Origin: Whalleya microplaca
Taxonomy: Eukaryota; Ascomycota; Sordariomycetes; Xylariales; Xylariaceae
DNA length: 64,000 bases
Assembly: GCA_022497155.1 (NCBI GenBank)
Contig: MU385774.1
Coordinates: 62,001-126,000 of the forward strand
Direction: 5' to 3'
A program made the position numbers and the translations under genes. Below are positions 14,031-25,267 of this stretch, piece by piece. The notes beneath the pieces were generated by a model. The model made no database searches. It was not told where the DNA came from and saw nothing but the letters and a program-made list of their open reading frames with translations. How positions within the stretch are numbered: position 1 is the first letter of the stretch; each line of letters starts with the position of its first letter.

Positions 14031-14274
14031 TATAACGGCTTAAGAAAAGAGGCGGCGCGTGCTATATAATAAATATATATTACTGAAAAATTATAAGGTA
14101 AGGAGTAAAAGGTTAGTTAATTATTATGTGATAGCCTAACTTAAGAAAACCTCCTTACCTAATTACCTAAGCTATTTAATTAAGCATATGGTTCGGCAGG
14201 TTACGTATGCGGGGCCTAAGGTATACTACAGCTTATAAGGCCTTATAACACCCCATAAAGCTTATGCCGTAACA
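14031..14274 (-). repeat. 5' LTR of the gag-only element
   Basis: 244 bp, starting TATAACGGC (a RIP-changed TGT.ACGGC) and ending GCCGTAACA, followed by the target duplication GTAAT at 14,275-14,279. It has the same length as the other LTR, with no insertions or deletions between the two. Confidence 0.85.
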
Positions 14275-14580
14275 GTAATTATAATAAAATAAAGCAGGTG
14301 CTACTATTTAAAAAGGGTAATTATAAGGTAATAATATATATTATAAAATAAATAAAAATCTAATATTTAAATTATAGCGGAGCTATAATCCTAAATGCTT
14401 AAGATTTTTTATTTTTTTTATTTATTATTTTATTTTTTTTAATTTAAGCTAATTCGGAGGGCTTTTTCGCGGCCTTATATTATATATATAATAATTATAA
14501 AGTAAATATAAGAGAAAAGGTTAGCTAAATATAGGTATATAATCCACTGTAAATTGCCCTGTGGAGTGCCCTGTAAATAC

Positions 14581-14658
14581 CTTGTGACGTAGCTTTAAGG
14601 GGCTTCTAATGGCTCCTAAGCTGCTGTCAATACCCGTAATCCCCTGCCCCATTACAAT
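14581..14658 (+). repeat. LTR-end repeat matching 8,150-8,227
   Basis: 78 bp that align end to end with 8,150-8,227. The differences I can see are all C/T or G/A, and the copy here is the less mutated of the two. It marks the right-hand remnant of a transposon family whose other copy lies 6.4 kb to the left. Confidence 0.65.
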
Positions 14659-14680
14659 ATATACACGTGGTGCCCAAATG

Positions 14681-15157
14681 TCGACCATATAACCTCTTAT
14701 AAAGTGTATAATAACAAATTAAGCTAAATAATTTAACTTTAATGACACGTATGTATGACTAACAATAGTTAATGCTTAAAGGTAGGCGATTTATAGCAGC
14801 TTTAAACCCCAAACTCCACATAACACATGAGAAATGAGTTTCAGAATAGCATAACTCTGTAGAATGTGTGCCACACAAGAGGGGTATACCAAACTCGAGT
14901 GCAGATTACCACTGGTTGTATGTATGTCATAGATAAAACATTAAACTCCAAATATCATAATCCATTCTATTGAGCCAAGTGCGCTCGAGGCTACTCTAGA
15001 AGTTTCAATACTCCCTAATAGAAGAATAGGTCAAGAGAACCGCGATCTAGAGCCAAAGAAACAAGGTGCATGAGTATCTCCTGGTGGGGATACGGTGTCA
15101 GAATTCGGTTCATAGAATTGGCTACTTTGTTCTAATGATACTGAAATTCCTGTCGGG
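14681..15157. other. Boundary between RIP block and normal DNA
   Basis: Composition returns to normal over this stretch. I see no gene. It contains the presumed 3' UTR and terminator region of the leftward NACHT-WD40 gene that starts at the right. Confidence 0.6.
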
Positions 15158-18100
15158 TCATATTGAATGCCTTTCCCGCCAGCCAGATTCCATCAATGCC
15201 GGCCGAGAAGGTAGACCGGAGGTGGCAGTTGACGCGCGTCTTGGGTGAAAAGGGCCTGTTTCGCAAAACTCCAGACCCCTCCTAACAACTGCCAGCTCAG
15301 CCCTTTTAGCGAAAAATATTTCACCCTTCCTGCCAATACCCGTATTCAGTTTCGTCACCATGCTGATCCAGTCATACGGTACGAAAAAGTGTCTGACCAC
15401 TGTATCACTACTACTTAGCATGCTCTGTCGCTGCCCGTACCCTTGTCTCGCCGTTGCTACGGACCCTGTTGTGATGCCACGCTTGCGCGAGATGTCACGA
15501 GCTGTAGCGAGATCGATGCTACACACCCAGTAGTCTTTATCAAGAAATACGAGCCTGTCGTTGACTACGCCAATTGCTTGTTCAACTTTGAAGGTAAGAG
15601 TACCCAGGTCGAAGGCAGGTTTCACAGTACAGTTGAGATCTGTGGCATCGAATTCATCCATATCCCAAACATGTATTGCATGGCGGTTGTTCGAAGTTGT
15701 GCCTACAGCATCTGTGGAGATGGTGGCGAAAAATCGGGAATGCTGCAGATTTATAATGGAGGATATCGATGGAGGATCCATCGAGGTGAAAGATATAGTA
15801 GTAATATGTTCTAGGAACATCCAGCTAAATACCCTCGCTCCAGTCTCTTCCACTAGAATGACGTTCCTTGAATCAACATGTGACACCCAACATGGACGAT
15901 TTGTTCCATTAATCCGCTTCACAAAGGTAGATTCGCTTCCCTGTGTTCCAAGCGGCCACAGCGTATTGTGTTCATCCGTTGCTACTAGAATTCGGTTGTG
16001 CTTACCCGAACTAAGAAGTTGCAGGACCCTCTTGGCGGGTCTTATATCGAGAAGGACGTCTGATGTCAACCACTCCTCGCCAGGTCTTTTTGTGACTCTC
16101 CTTGCTGTTATTCGAGTTGCAGCGTCGCAACAGACAAGAATATCACTGCTGGAATCAAAGTGCAGCAAAATGATTGGACAATTCTTTGTCTGCATAAACA
16201 TTTGCTGGCTGCAAGAATCCTGTGTAGTGTCATAGACATGGATTGTCCCATCCTCTTTCCCACAAAATACAAATGGAAGTGAATGGGTGCATGCGATAGC
16301 TGTGATGTTTCGTGCTTGTGGGGCTTCATATTCTATTTCGAGTGGTGCCGTTGTGATAGATATTGTATCACTGGAGTTGTCGTCAACATCTTGTCGAAGC
16401 AAGACAGACGGTTCCCATATTCGGCATTGGTTGCCACGGATTTCGATGAGCCTCAGATTGTCGAGTGTAAATGTCAGGCTTCTTATTTTCAACGCATCAG
16501 CTTCGAATTGTATTCTATACAGAAACTTCAATGTCTGGAAATCAAACAGTTGTATGTTTCCCCTAGAGTCTCCAGATGCCAATGTTCGCCCATCAGGTGA
16601 GCAGCACAACTTCTGCGGGTATACGCTTGTGAGTATATTGACCACATTCCCGTCCTCTGTACCGTAAACAACAAGGTCACCGTCGGAATATGCGGCAGCA
16701 AGAAGACTGGTCCCTGGTGCTTCGCTAAATGCCACATCCCAAATGCTTGTTGCGCCGTCAGCTTGCTTGGTAGATCCATTGAGTCTAGACCCCATCTCCT
16801 TCTCGTATATGTCAAAAACTCGCTCTTCCTCTATCTCCCATAGTATTAAGTCTTCTCCGCGGTAAACAACAGCAAGCAAACCCTGGTGCATGCAAAAACT
16901 TGCTAAGACGGGCACGCGAGCATGCAGTTCTGATCCTTCCTCTTCAAAGTCGGTAGTCCAGTTGACTGCATCAGTTCGTAATTCACCAGTCTCTATGTCC
17001 CAGCTAAGAATTATATTGCTCCTTAAAACTGCCCAGAATGTCCTGTCGTCGTCTCCAAAAGCCAACGCCAGGCACATTGATTTCGTAGGGAGAGTATGCT
17101 TCAAAATATCTCTCTGAACATCCCAGATCTGCACTGACCTGGCGCCAGCCATCGCGACTAAGAAGCCCTTTTCGCTGAATGTTACAGACCATACTGGCTC
17201 TGTATGCTCAATCACAGCCGTTTCTTGAAAGGTGTTACCATCGCACAAAGTTACCTTTCCTTTTGAATCACCCAGGGCAATGTTCTTGGGAGAAGTTGCG
17301 ATAGCATATGGTCGCGTGGGCTTCGCATAAGACACCATTGACAAACAATCGTCCCAATTATTGCTGTTTATGCCAGCCACTTCCAGGTTTCTCGGGCTAC
17401 AAAATTGCTGATGAATAGCTGATTGAGCTGGACAGAAAGGCGGAATTAGGTGATGAATTGCATAAGGAGTTGCTGTCAATCGCTTGCCAAACTTTGTTGC
17501 CAACCGCATGAAATCGTTGGCCCACTGTGCCATACATGATCGCTCTTCGTGGACACCGATTGGGGGACTGTTTTCTGCTCGCCTCTGGAGGATCTGATCT
17601 ATCACCTTTCCCGCCTGGAATATTATTTGGAGTTCAGATCGTTTGGCGATGTGTTCAATCCACCCCAGGACACAAGTTGATCTCAAGAATTTTGTAAGGA
17701 GAATCAATAGTTCATCATCATATGACCTAGCATGTGATAAGTGATGGAAAAGATAGCTTGTAGCATAGTTTTCAAAAGGCGAAGAATTTTGTTGTGGTGA
17801 GGCCACACCCATCTTCCGTAACCTCGAGCTCTTTGTTGGCTTCTTCTCCTGTCCCAAGAGATATTCCAAACACACCATCGCCAGTCTTCGGTGCGCTCGA
17901 CCGCGATCAATTCTGTACTCCGATATAAGGCTGTCGCGCACCAATAGTTCTCGTGCCGTCAGGTGAACAAGTTGAAGCTTCTTGAGTTGGTCTACATAGA
18001 CAAGGTTCCCACAAGAGTCATTAATTGACCGTTCCATATCGCCGATTTCGTCTCGAATATCTAGTTGGATTGCTTGTTTCAACTCATCCATATCTAGTGG

Positions 18101-20266
18101 TCGACTAGAACAGACCGCCCAAGTCAGAATGGCCTTAATCAATTCGCGATTGAACTTATTTTCAGACATATCACTCAAGATCTTAAGGTAGAGTGTGTCC
18201 ATGTCGGAAGGGTTTCTATTAATGACTTGGTCGGCTTGTGTGATCGTCCTAACCTGAAGGAGTTCTTTCACGACAAGTTGTGCCCAAAGGAAGCAACCTC
18301 GCGAATTCTTGAGAATGCGCTGCGCCATCTCTTTCCTATCTTCGAAGGTTGCGGCCGGGAATCGATCGGAATTGGAATCTAAAAAGAGCGAGATATCCGT
18401 ATGAGTGTCATCTTCGGTCATCGTGTCCGTGATCATTTCCATCCTCATTGCCAATATACCCTTATATGAGTCAATCGAGTTTCGTGATGTAACAAAAATG
18501 CAAAGAGGCCAATACTCTCGTGCTTTCGATAGAAATGATACGAGATCTGACCCATCTCTTGCCTCGTCCAGGGCATCTACTACCCAATATTGTGGTCGGT
18601 TGAGTCTCGCCTTCAGAACTCCCGAGAGAAAGATCTTTCGCCAAATGGTGTTTGCATCGCTCTTATCAAGCGTCACTTCTCCCCATTTTGAAGCAATGTC
18701 AAGGATAGTTCGAAGGATTTCCGGATGGAGAATCGCCATTTGGAATGCCATTGACTTAAGAAAGTTTTTAGTGCTGACTTTCCCCTTGTCCCCTTCAATG
18801 AAGAAGAAAAAGCAACATTCTCGAGAGATATCACGTAAGTGAGAGATGACTGCACTGGAAATAATGCTTTTTCCAGCGCCAGGTCGTCCTCTTAACCAGT
18901 ACATCCCAGAGCTTCGGGTATCTCTCCATTCCTTGAATTTCGGCCTTTGTATAAGCCATTCACACGAGCCGGGTAGGCGAAGTGAATCCATATTCATCAG
19001 GTCATCTTCAGGAGCGTCATGAACTCCTAAAAATGTACTCAAAGTATCTATCTTGTGAGCATCAATGTTTTCCCATAAGGTCTCTTGGTCTCCATCTTCA
19101 TATAGGTTGACTAGGTTTCTATCGCGCTGTTCACTGATCAATGTTGCTAGTGCGTTTCGTATAGTTAAGTATGATGGATCATCCACTGAAGAAAACCTTG
19201 CGACATCACGATGGTTTGCGTCGAGGTAAGTTCGACGTTCATTAACATAATTAAGAACTGCAGCAGTCTTCTCAACAATGAGACCCTTGCCAATGCCATA
19301 GTTCATGGGCCGAGTTTCAAAAAAGGAAAATAGACGTAGTTTGTTCGAGAATAAAGGAAACTCGTCGTTCAATGACTCGAGAGCAGGCGAGGATGGTAAA
19401 AGATCGTTGACGAATGGTCGAGCACCCTGGAGAGCTAGTAGCCTATTAAGAGCTTGGGCTATCTCTGCGCCACGATGCGGAACACCCAAGAAAAACATCG
19501 CACATATCCTCTCAACTAAATGGTTGAACTCAGAGGTATTATGAGCAAGCACATAGGCCTTCTTGATAACCAAGCCACCCATACTATGTCCTATCAGAAC
19601 TAAGGGTACCTAAGGCCACGTTTCAGTTATACCGCCAATAAATAAACATTACTCGCACAAAGCATAATAGTAGGGCTAACACAGCTTGTATAGATATTCG
19701 CCCGATAGTAGCTGATCTAATGTCATCGAGTACGACAAGGAAACACTTACATTTTGACTGCGAGGTATCGTAGGCGCATCACAAATAGCACCTAGAAGAA
19801 ATCTCGAGAAATCTTGGATGTTCAATACAGACTCCCTAGAAACGCTTGAATGATACCCAAATGTGTGTATCCGGACATCAGCAAACGCGTCGTCATGTGG
19901 AAGCCAAAACTTGGGCCAGAAGTTGGAGTCGGGACCTTTCGTCCACGTACTTTGCGATCCCCCATTCAACCCGTGGACAAAAATCAAATCCACTACCGGT
20001 GTGTCGATGACAGGATCATGAAGTACGGTGAGGCCATAGCTACCCTTAGGAGAGTCCTGCTGCTGGCGCGAAAGTTTGGATTCTTTTCTAATGATATTAT
20101 CGAAGAAAGACTTCCCTGTCCTGGACGAACTCGTGGTAGCAGCCGTTTTAGCAGGGGAGATGGGATGAGCGCGCGGGTCTAGATCCATTGCGATCAGCAG
20201 CGGTCGAACGTCTCGGGGGTGGTTTCCACCCAAGCATTCCAGGTATCCGATAGGAAACGAAGGCAA
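15158..20266 (-). CDS. NLR-like STAND protein: alpha/beta-hydrolase, NACHT, WD40
   Basis: Two exons, 20266-19751 and 19609-15158, separated by a 141-bp GTAAGT...TTAG intron in phase 0, encode about 1,655 residues. The N-terminus is an alpha/beta-hydrolase-type domain: DLIFVHGLNGG near residue 95, the nucleophile motif GHSMGG (Ser181, created exactly at the splice junction region), FLGVPHRG, and a likely catalytic His at about 305. A NACHT-type NTPase follows, with P-loop GRPGAGKS (413-420), Walker B VVDALDEA (about 515-522) and a FVTSRN motif. From about residue 935 to the end the protein forms degenerate WD40 repeats. This is the architecture of fungal NLR-like STAND proteins, some of which control allorecognition and regulated cell death; that role here is inference. 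An alternative start lies at Met27 (20,188). The gene stops less than 500 bp from the RIP-degraded block. Confidence 0.88.
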
Positions 20267-20328
20267 GGTAAACTACCCGTGGAACTGCGGGAGCGCCTAT
20301 ATGTGTATCAAGTCGTACGGGATCCTGG

Positions 20329-20631
20329 TCAGTTTCCCAAATATACATCATTTGATAGAGTTTCTTGGTAGCCTGACTTGTTTCGAAGGTGAATCATTAG
20401 CCATCGTATTGAGGAGGTCAGGCTATAGTCTGACTGGGATAAGACAGGACTTGCGGGCAGGAAATTATTGAGGGGTTTGATCAGCCACAACAGCCTCAAC
20501 GGCAGGTAACGGTGTTTCTTGGTACACAGGAAGCCACCTGCGTAGAGTCCTCCATAGTCTGTCGCCCCGTTAAGCAGAGCGATTACGGGGGCGGAGAGAG
20601 ACACAAATAAGAATACAGAAATGAGCTGCAC
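20329..20631 (-). CDS. Candidate small secreted protein (weak)
   Basis: A 100-codon frame begins with a good signal-peptide-like stretch (MQLISVFLFVSLSAPVIA) followed by a Gly/Tyr-rich segment with one cysteine. The remainder reads less like a protein and may be intronic or non-coding. I recognise no family. It could be a first exon of a small secreted protein or simply a chance open frame in the promoter of the neighbouring NLR gene. Confidence 0.2.
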   Translation of the reverse strand: MQLISVFLFVSLSAPVIALLNGATDYGGLYAGGFLCTKKHRYLPLRLLWLIKPLNNFLPASPVLSQSDYSLTSSIRWLMIHLRNKSGYQETLSNDVYLGN

Positions 20632-21425
20632 GGTGTGCCGACCGCATTAGATATTGAGGGTCAGTAGCCAATGAATTGTTTGAGAGCCCTGCTCTTTACA
20701 GCATAACTGCTCTCACATATCTTCGGGCATTACAGGGAGTCGACTCCTACCACAGCCTCATCCTCGAGACTGAAATAACCACGCGGCTCTGGTTGTTGAT
20801 GAACGCTTCTTGTCCAGTCATTTAGCAACATAACTTTATGATATCATTGTTAAACTAGTTTCAATGTGAATGTGCCAGATGAACCATCAAAGTCAATAGT
20901 CATAGTTCTGTGAGGCATCGAGCTTCTCTTGTCCTTGGTAGCCTAGGCATGAGATCGATGCATGGAATGGAAGAAACTTTGGTATGACCTTGGGGTTGAC
21001 ATATCAATTTGGCTTAGTGCTTATAGGCTTATAGTGCCCTGCATGTAATACATACTGTGTAGTATGCATATCCCCGCGGCGCTTATGAGTGTAGCAATTG
21101 CGACGAGGGGGATCTGCCGCAAAGTAACACGCATCTCGCTATCGCCGTTGACTATAAAGGTATCATCAGCTCGGAAAATATTTCATGGCTTATTCTCCTT
21201 TTCTTTTACATAAATCCCATCATAAGCGTATTCCAATTCTATACAAGCTGGAAGTCGCTTAGCTATAGCGGAGCTTGCGCCCTCTCCCCTATTTATCTAT
21301 ATTTACAACTGTGCTCAAGGGTGCCTGATAATAGGTAGTCTGGAAATCCCTCAACCCCAATTAGGAGCACGACAAGAAACCCGAATGTTTACTCCTTGGT
21401 CTGAGCTTACGTACTGTATCAAACA
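20632..21425. other. Intergenic, no gene seen
   Basis: About 0.8 kb between the candidate secreted ORF and the kinase-like gene. It should contain the promoter of the latter. I see no RNA gene or repeat. Confidence 0.5.
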
Positions 21426-22743
21426 ATGACGGACAAGTCAATTTGGAACGAGCCGATACCAGTCCCCGTTAGTGTCATCTCGTACGTCGACAATGCTGTG
21501 AAAGACAGTAGGTATTCCATTAATGTCTATTATGTGAATCAACATGTAACTATTAGAAACTTGACTTACCAACATAGAGCTGCCTCGCTCGAACAAGATC
21601 ATTGGCATCACCCCATCTGGGTCTTCGTATTGGGCAAGGACCGCCAAAATTGAAACCCAAAATCCACTCGGCGAGGAAGAATCATTCTTCATTAAGGTCA
21701 GTATAAATGTGGAAATATATCCTCTTATTTCATAGCTTATCAATGTAAATTCCAGGTACAACAAGGAGACTATGGCAGGAAAGTATTCACGGGAGAATTC
21801 GCGTCTATGCAAGCCTTATATCAGGTTATGCCGGAACTCGTACCTAAGCCAATTGGCATAGGCAATTACGCTACTGACCCTGATAAATGGTTCTTTCTTT
21901 GTGAGTTTCGTGAGATGGTTGATGATGTCCCTGATGTGGAAGAGTTCGCATCCATGATCGCCGAAATGCACAAGAGAGGCGTCTCCCCGGATGGTAAGTT
22001 CGGGTTCCCTGTGCCAACATACGGTGGGCGCATTCCAATGATCTATCCGGTATCAGACACTTGGGAAGAGTGCTTTAGTCAAGTCATGAATACGACTTTC
22101 GATGTCGAGGAGGAGACACAAGGCCCTGATGATGACATGCAGATGCTCAGGAAGGGCATTATGGAAAAGGTCATTCCACGATTACTCCGGCCCATGGAGA
22201 CAGATGGACATAAGTTGGTACCTCGCTTGGTTCATTCTGACCTATGGCACGGGAATGTTGGGATTGATGTTAAGTCAAACCTCCCCGTTATTTTTGATGC
22301 TTTAGCACTTTATGCACACAACGAGTATGAGCTTGCTCCATGGAGACCGATTCGTCATAATATCGGCAGACCATATATCAACGAATATCATGAGCACTTT
22401 GCTATCACTGATCCAGCGGAAGACTTTGAAGATCGTAATCTGCTTTATTGCATGTTAGTTCAAAACTTATTCATTATCCCTCAGCCTGAAGTGAACAATT
22501 GAAATCTAACAGCCAGTCAGCAAATTCAATCTCAACTCATCCGCACATTACCCGGGAAATCTACGATTCCGTAATATGTATGTATTCGGAAGCATATTCA
22601 TTCACATCTTCATGATATCTAATCCATTGCACAGCGTTCGAGAAGAAATGCGGCAGTTAGTAGAAAAATATCCCGATGGATACGAAGGTTATGTGAAGGA
22701 GCATGGCCTGAACAATACTGAAACAGGCTTGAGTAAACTCTAG
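21426..22743 (+). CDS. Ketosamine/fructosamine-3-kinase family protein
   Basis: Five exons, 21426-21507, 21578-21696, 21756-22453, 22521-22577 and 22635-22743, give 354 residues with every junction in frame and GT-AG introns of 57-70 bp. The protein matches the fructosamine/ketosamine-3-kinase family, which phosphorylates the sugar of glycated proteins and shares the aminoglycoside phosphotransferase fold. Visible motifs are GITPSGSSYWARTAKI (nucleotide-binding start), the catalytic loop VHSDLWHGNV (His227, Asp229; the family usually has HGDLW), FDALALYAHNEYEL, and the C-terminal VREEMRQLVEKYPDGYEGY. The last three exons were assembled from family conservation, because the open frame of exon 3 runs on into a stop. 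The substrate in this fungus is unknown, and fungal paralogues are often in accessory regions. Confidence 0.88.
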
Positions 22744-23420
22744 TTAGGTTGGCTCTACTGGATCTTCGTTACAAATAGCAACATACTTGAAGGCCGGTAG
22801 CAGATACTATCTTTCATTAGTAAACATGTATTTGAGGTTTCATTTTGGAACCAGGTTCTAAGAGTAACAAAAGACGTGCTCGACTGTTTCATAAGATCAA
22901 CAGCTTCTCAGGGTTCGAGTTAGCTTCTGTGGGTTTCCTTGGGGGGGAAACTTGAGCAATGTGTCTGTTATATCAGTCGTTAATCAAGTCAAGGACGAGC
23001 CCATATACCAGTTAGAATGCAACTTTAGGTTCAAGTTGTAACTGGGTGAGCTATGAGCCACTGAAGTTCTGTGCAACTAGTTACTGGTAATGGTTGTGAG
23101 TCCTTCCCTGGCAAGTCATCTCTTTGCCAGAAATCAATTAAAATAACAGGAGAGACCTGGCTTACTGGGGTAAAATAGGCATGATGAGATCAACTTAAGC
23201 CAATAGGTGCTTATGCGAAACCGGGCCGGACCGCTGTGTGGAGAGGGGTTACCTAGCCCGTCTACATAGAAGTTGGCAGCCAAGCCCATGTCCTATCATA
23301 GCGACATATGGTGACTTAATCTCCATCCATCTATTTCTAGTCATAATCTTAGCCCGTAGAGATATGATCATGCTCTTGTAGTATATTCCTCAAGCACTCC
23401 TACGAGTCTTTTACCAACCA
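22744..23420. other. Intergenic, no gene seen
   Basis: About 0.7 kb between the kinase-like gene and the MFS transporter, both reading rightward. It presumably holds the 3' UTR of the first and the promoter of the second. Nothing else is recognisable. Confidence 0.5.
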
Positions 23421-25118
23421 ATGTTAGTAAATCCGCAAGAAAGCGACCGCCTCAAAATGAGTCAACATGATACTCTAGAGGAAGGACACTGTGAGGGCCC
23501 GTCCTCGCATTTGCCATTATCTTCTTCAGTTAATAGAATTTCACATCCTATACAATCCTACACAGTCTTTACAAAAAATCAGAAACGCTTCCTTACTTAC
23601 CTGCTGGGTTTTCTATGTCTCATTTCCTCACTATCAGCGACGATATTCTTCCCTCTCATTCCCCTCCTTGCCAATCAATATGATACCTCGGTACAGGCTA
23701 TAAACTTGACGATTACACTCTACGTTATATTGCAGGGTGTGGCACCTTCATTCTGGAGTCCTTTATCTGATACATTAGGCCGCCGCCCAGTTTTCCTTGC
23801 TACTTTTGGTGTATTTACAGTGTCCAGTATTGGCTTGGGCCTCAGTGGACACAGTTACATTACATTGGCTCTCCTTCGGGCGGCACAGAGTATAGGCGGC
23901 TCGGCCATATTGAGCATCGCTTACGGGGTGGTTGCCGACGTAAGTTCGCATGCCGAACGCGGGAGTATGCTAGGACCGATGCTAGCGAGTGGGAATTTGG
24001 GGCCATGCCTCGGACCTGTCATTGGAGGAGGTGCAATTTATGCAACTGGAGAACCTCACTGGTGTTTCTGGGTGCTGACGGCCCTTGGTGGTGTCGCATT
24101 TTTACTGATCGGATGGACATTCCCTGAGACCAATAGAGTAGTTGTCGGCAATGGGAATGTGCCAGCGGTTGGTATTTGGCGAACCTGGTGGGATATCCTT
24201 GGGTCTCTCAAAGGCCAGCTAAAGACACGACATTTGCATGTTGGCTCAGAACGAAGGAATGATACAGAGAACAGACATCATGAAAAGGTTTCTGGCGTTA
24301 CTGATCCGCCTCCTGAAAGAAAGGCTTGCGGTCAAGCAGATCTTCACTCAGCTATGCACAGGAGTCCTGTCAATACGGAGGAGCCCATAGGTCGTGGAAA
24401 ATTCAAAATCCCGAATCCCCTATCCTCATTACGGATAATATTTTACTGGGATACTTCTCTAGTCCTTTTCCTGGCAGCAAGCCCTTACTGCGTTTGGTAC
24501 CTTATCCAGACTTCCATACCCATCATCTACGGTCAAGAACCTAACGGATATGGGTTCAATGATCTAGAGGTTGGTTTGTGCTATCTCGCTGGTGGATTCG
24601 GAGTTATAATCGGAGGTTTCATTGGCGGCCGCCTCATGGACTGGAATTATAAGGTCGTAGTCCTCAAGGCTGGTCTGCCAACAGAAAGGCATGCACAGGA
24701 AGACATACACAAGATCCCTATTGAACAGATGCGCAGTCGGGGTACAATACTTATCACATGTGTTTCGATAGGTGCTATACTAGGCTTTGGATGGGCTGTC
24801 CAACGCAGAGTTCATCCATCGGTACCATTGGTTCTGCAATGCTACATTGGCGCCAAATGTACGATACTCCACCAAATGTACAGCGCTCTTCTAGTCGATA
24901 TATTCCCAGAGAAGCCAAGCACTGCTGCGGCTAGTAACAACATCATACGTTGTGCATTATCATCTACTGCTGTGGCTGTATTGGAACCATTAGTGGGTGC
25001 TCTAAGCATCGCTTGGTTCTTCACTCTCGTGGGCTTACTAGATGGTGTTCTGTGCCTTCTTGGCATTTTGGTATTGAGGCGGAAGGGTAAGTATTGGCGG
25101 GATCAGAGAGCTGCTTAA
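23421..25118 (+). CDS. MFS transporter, DHA1 drug:H+ antiporter type
   Basis: An intronless frame of 565 residues. After a hydrophilic N-terminus of about 55 residues come multiple membrane segments. The loop between TM2 and TM3 carries the MFS signature SDTLGRRPV, followed by LALLRAAQSIGGSAILSIAYGVVADV, as in the 12-TM drug:H+ antiporter family that includes yeast Qdr-type exporters. A long cytosolic loop (about residues 240-325) lies between the two halves. The likely job is proton-coupled export of small molecules across the plasma membrane; the substrate cannot be read from sequence. A second in-frame Met at residue 13 is an alternative start. Its neighbours, a sugar-kinase-like gene and a ferric reductase relic, do not form a recognisable biosynthetic cluster. 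Confidence 0.9.
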   Translation: MLVNPQESDRLKMSQHDTLEEGHCEGPSSHLPLSSSVNRISHPIQSYTVFTKNQKRFLTYLLGFLCLISSLSATIFFPLIPLLANQYDTSVQAINLTITLYVILQGVAPSFWSPLSDTLGRRPVFLATFGVFTVSSIGLGLSGHSYITLALLRAAQSIGGSAILSIAYGVVADVSSHAERGSMLGPMLASGNLGPCLGPVIGGGAIYATGEPHWCFWVLTALGGVAFLLIGWTFPETNRVVVGNGNVPAVGIWRTWWDILGSLKGQLKTRHLHVGSERRNDTENRHHEKVSGVTDPPPERKACGQADLHSAMHRSPVNTEEPIGRGKFKIPNPLSSLRIIFYWDTSLVLFLAASPYCVWYLIQTSIPIIYGQEPNGYGFNDLEVGLCYLAGGFGVIIGGFIGGRLMDWNYKVVVLKAGLPTERHAQEDIHKIPIEQMRSRGTILITCVSIGAILGFGWAVQRRVHPSVPLVLQCYIGAKCTILHQMYSALLVDIFPEKPSTAAASNNIIRCALSSTAVAVLEPLVGALSIAWFFTLVGLLDGVLCLLGILVLRRKGKYWRDQRAA

Positions 25119-25267
25119 TTAGATATTCCTCAGAAGAGGCTCAGCACTTGGTCTTACACATGCCATTTTTCCGTGTGCATTAACAAAAATTCATATCTAG
25201 AAAGACAATCCTGGAGGGTAGAGTCTTTCTAGGGAATTAGAGGAACTTTGCAAAAGCGTCAAGCATG

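Larger units (their letters stand above)
11901..14274 (-). mobile_element. Complete but degraded non-autonomous LTR element (gag only)
   Basis: Two 244-bp direct repeats (11,901-12,144 and 14,031-14,274) bound a 1,886-bp interior. The insertion is flanked by the 5-bp duplication GTAAT (11,896-11,900 and 14,275-14,279). LTR ends are TGTNACGGC and GCCGTAACA. Read on the minus strand, a polypurine tract AAGGGGGTAA directly precedes the LTR at 12,144, so transcription was leftward and the 5' LTR is the one at 14 kb. Minus-strand translation of the interior gives gag-like stretches (YADPNKITQAVAKFRF, then HAVNNKLKRKLFKRDLIPN) broken by stops. No reverse transcriptase or integrase fits in the interior. 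The element therefore looks like a deletion derivative mobilised in trans and later inactivated by RIP. Confidence 0.8.
1..14680. other. AT-rich, RIP-degraded transposon block
   Basis: The first 14.7 kb is extremely AT-rich, full of TpA steps and stop codons, and has no plausible intact gene. The longest open frames are short and look incidental. Repeated segments inside the block differ from each other only by C/T and G/A transitions, which is the signature of repeat-induced point mutation in fungi. Recognisable pieces are listed separately: a Ty3/gypsy pol relic, gag-like remains, LTRs and short repeats. The remaining stretches (for example 1-783, 5,600-7,500, 8,230-9,000 and 10,010-11,400) look like further degraded mobile DNA that I cannot assign. 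A zinc-knuckle-like stretch near 365-425 is faintly visible. The right edge is fairly sharp, with normal composition from about 14.7 kb. Confidence 0.9.

Noticed and set aside
22905..22925. B-box-like GGTTCGAGT suggesting a tRNA
   Set aside because: No complementary acceptor stem or D/anticodon arms could be folded around it.
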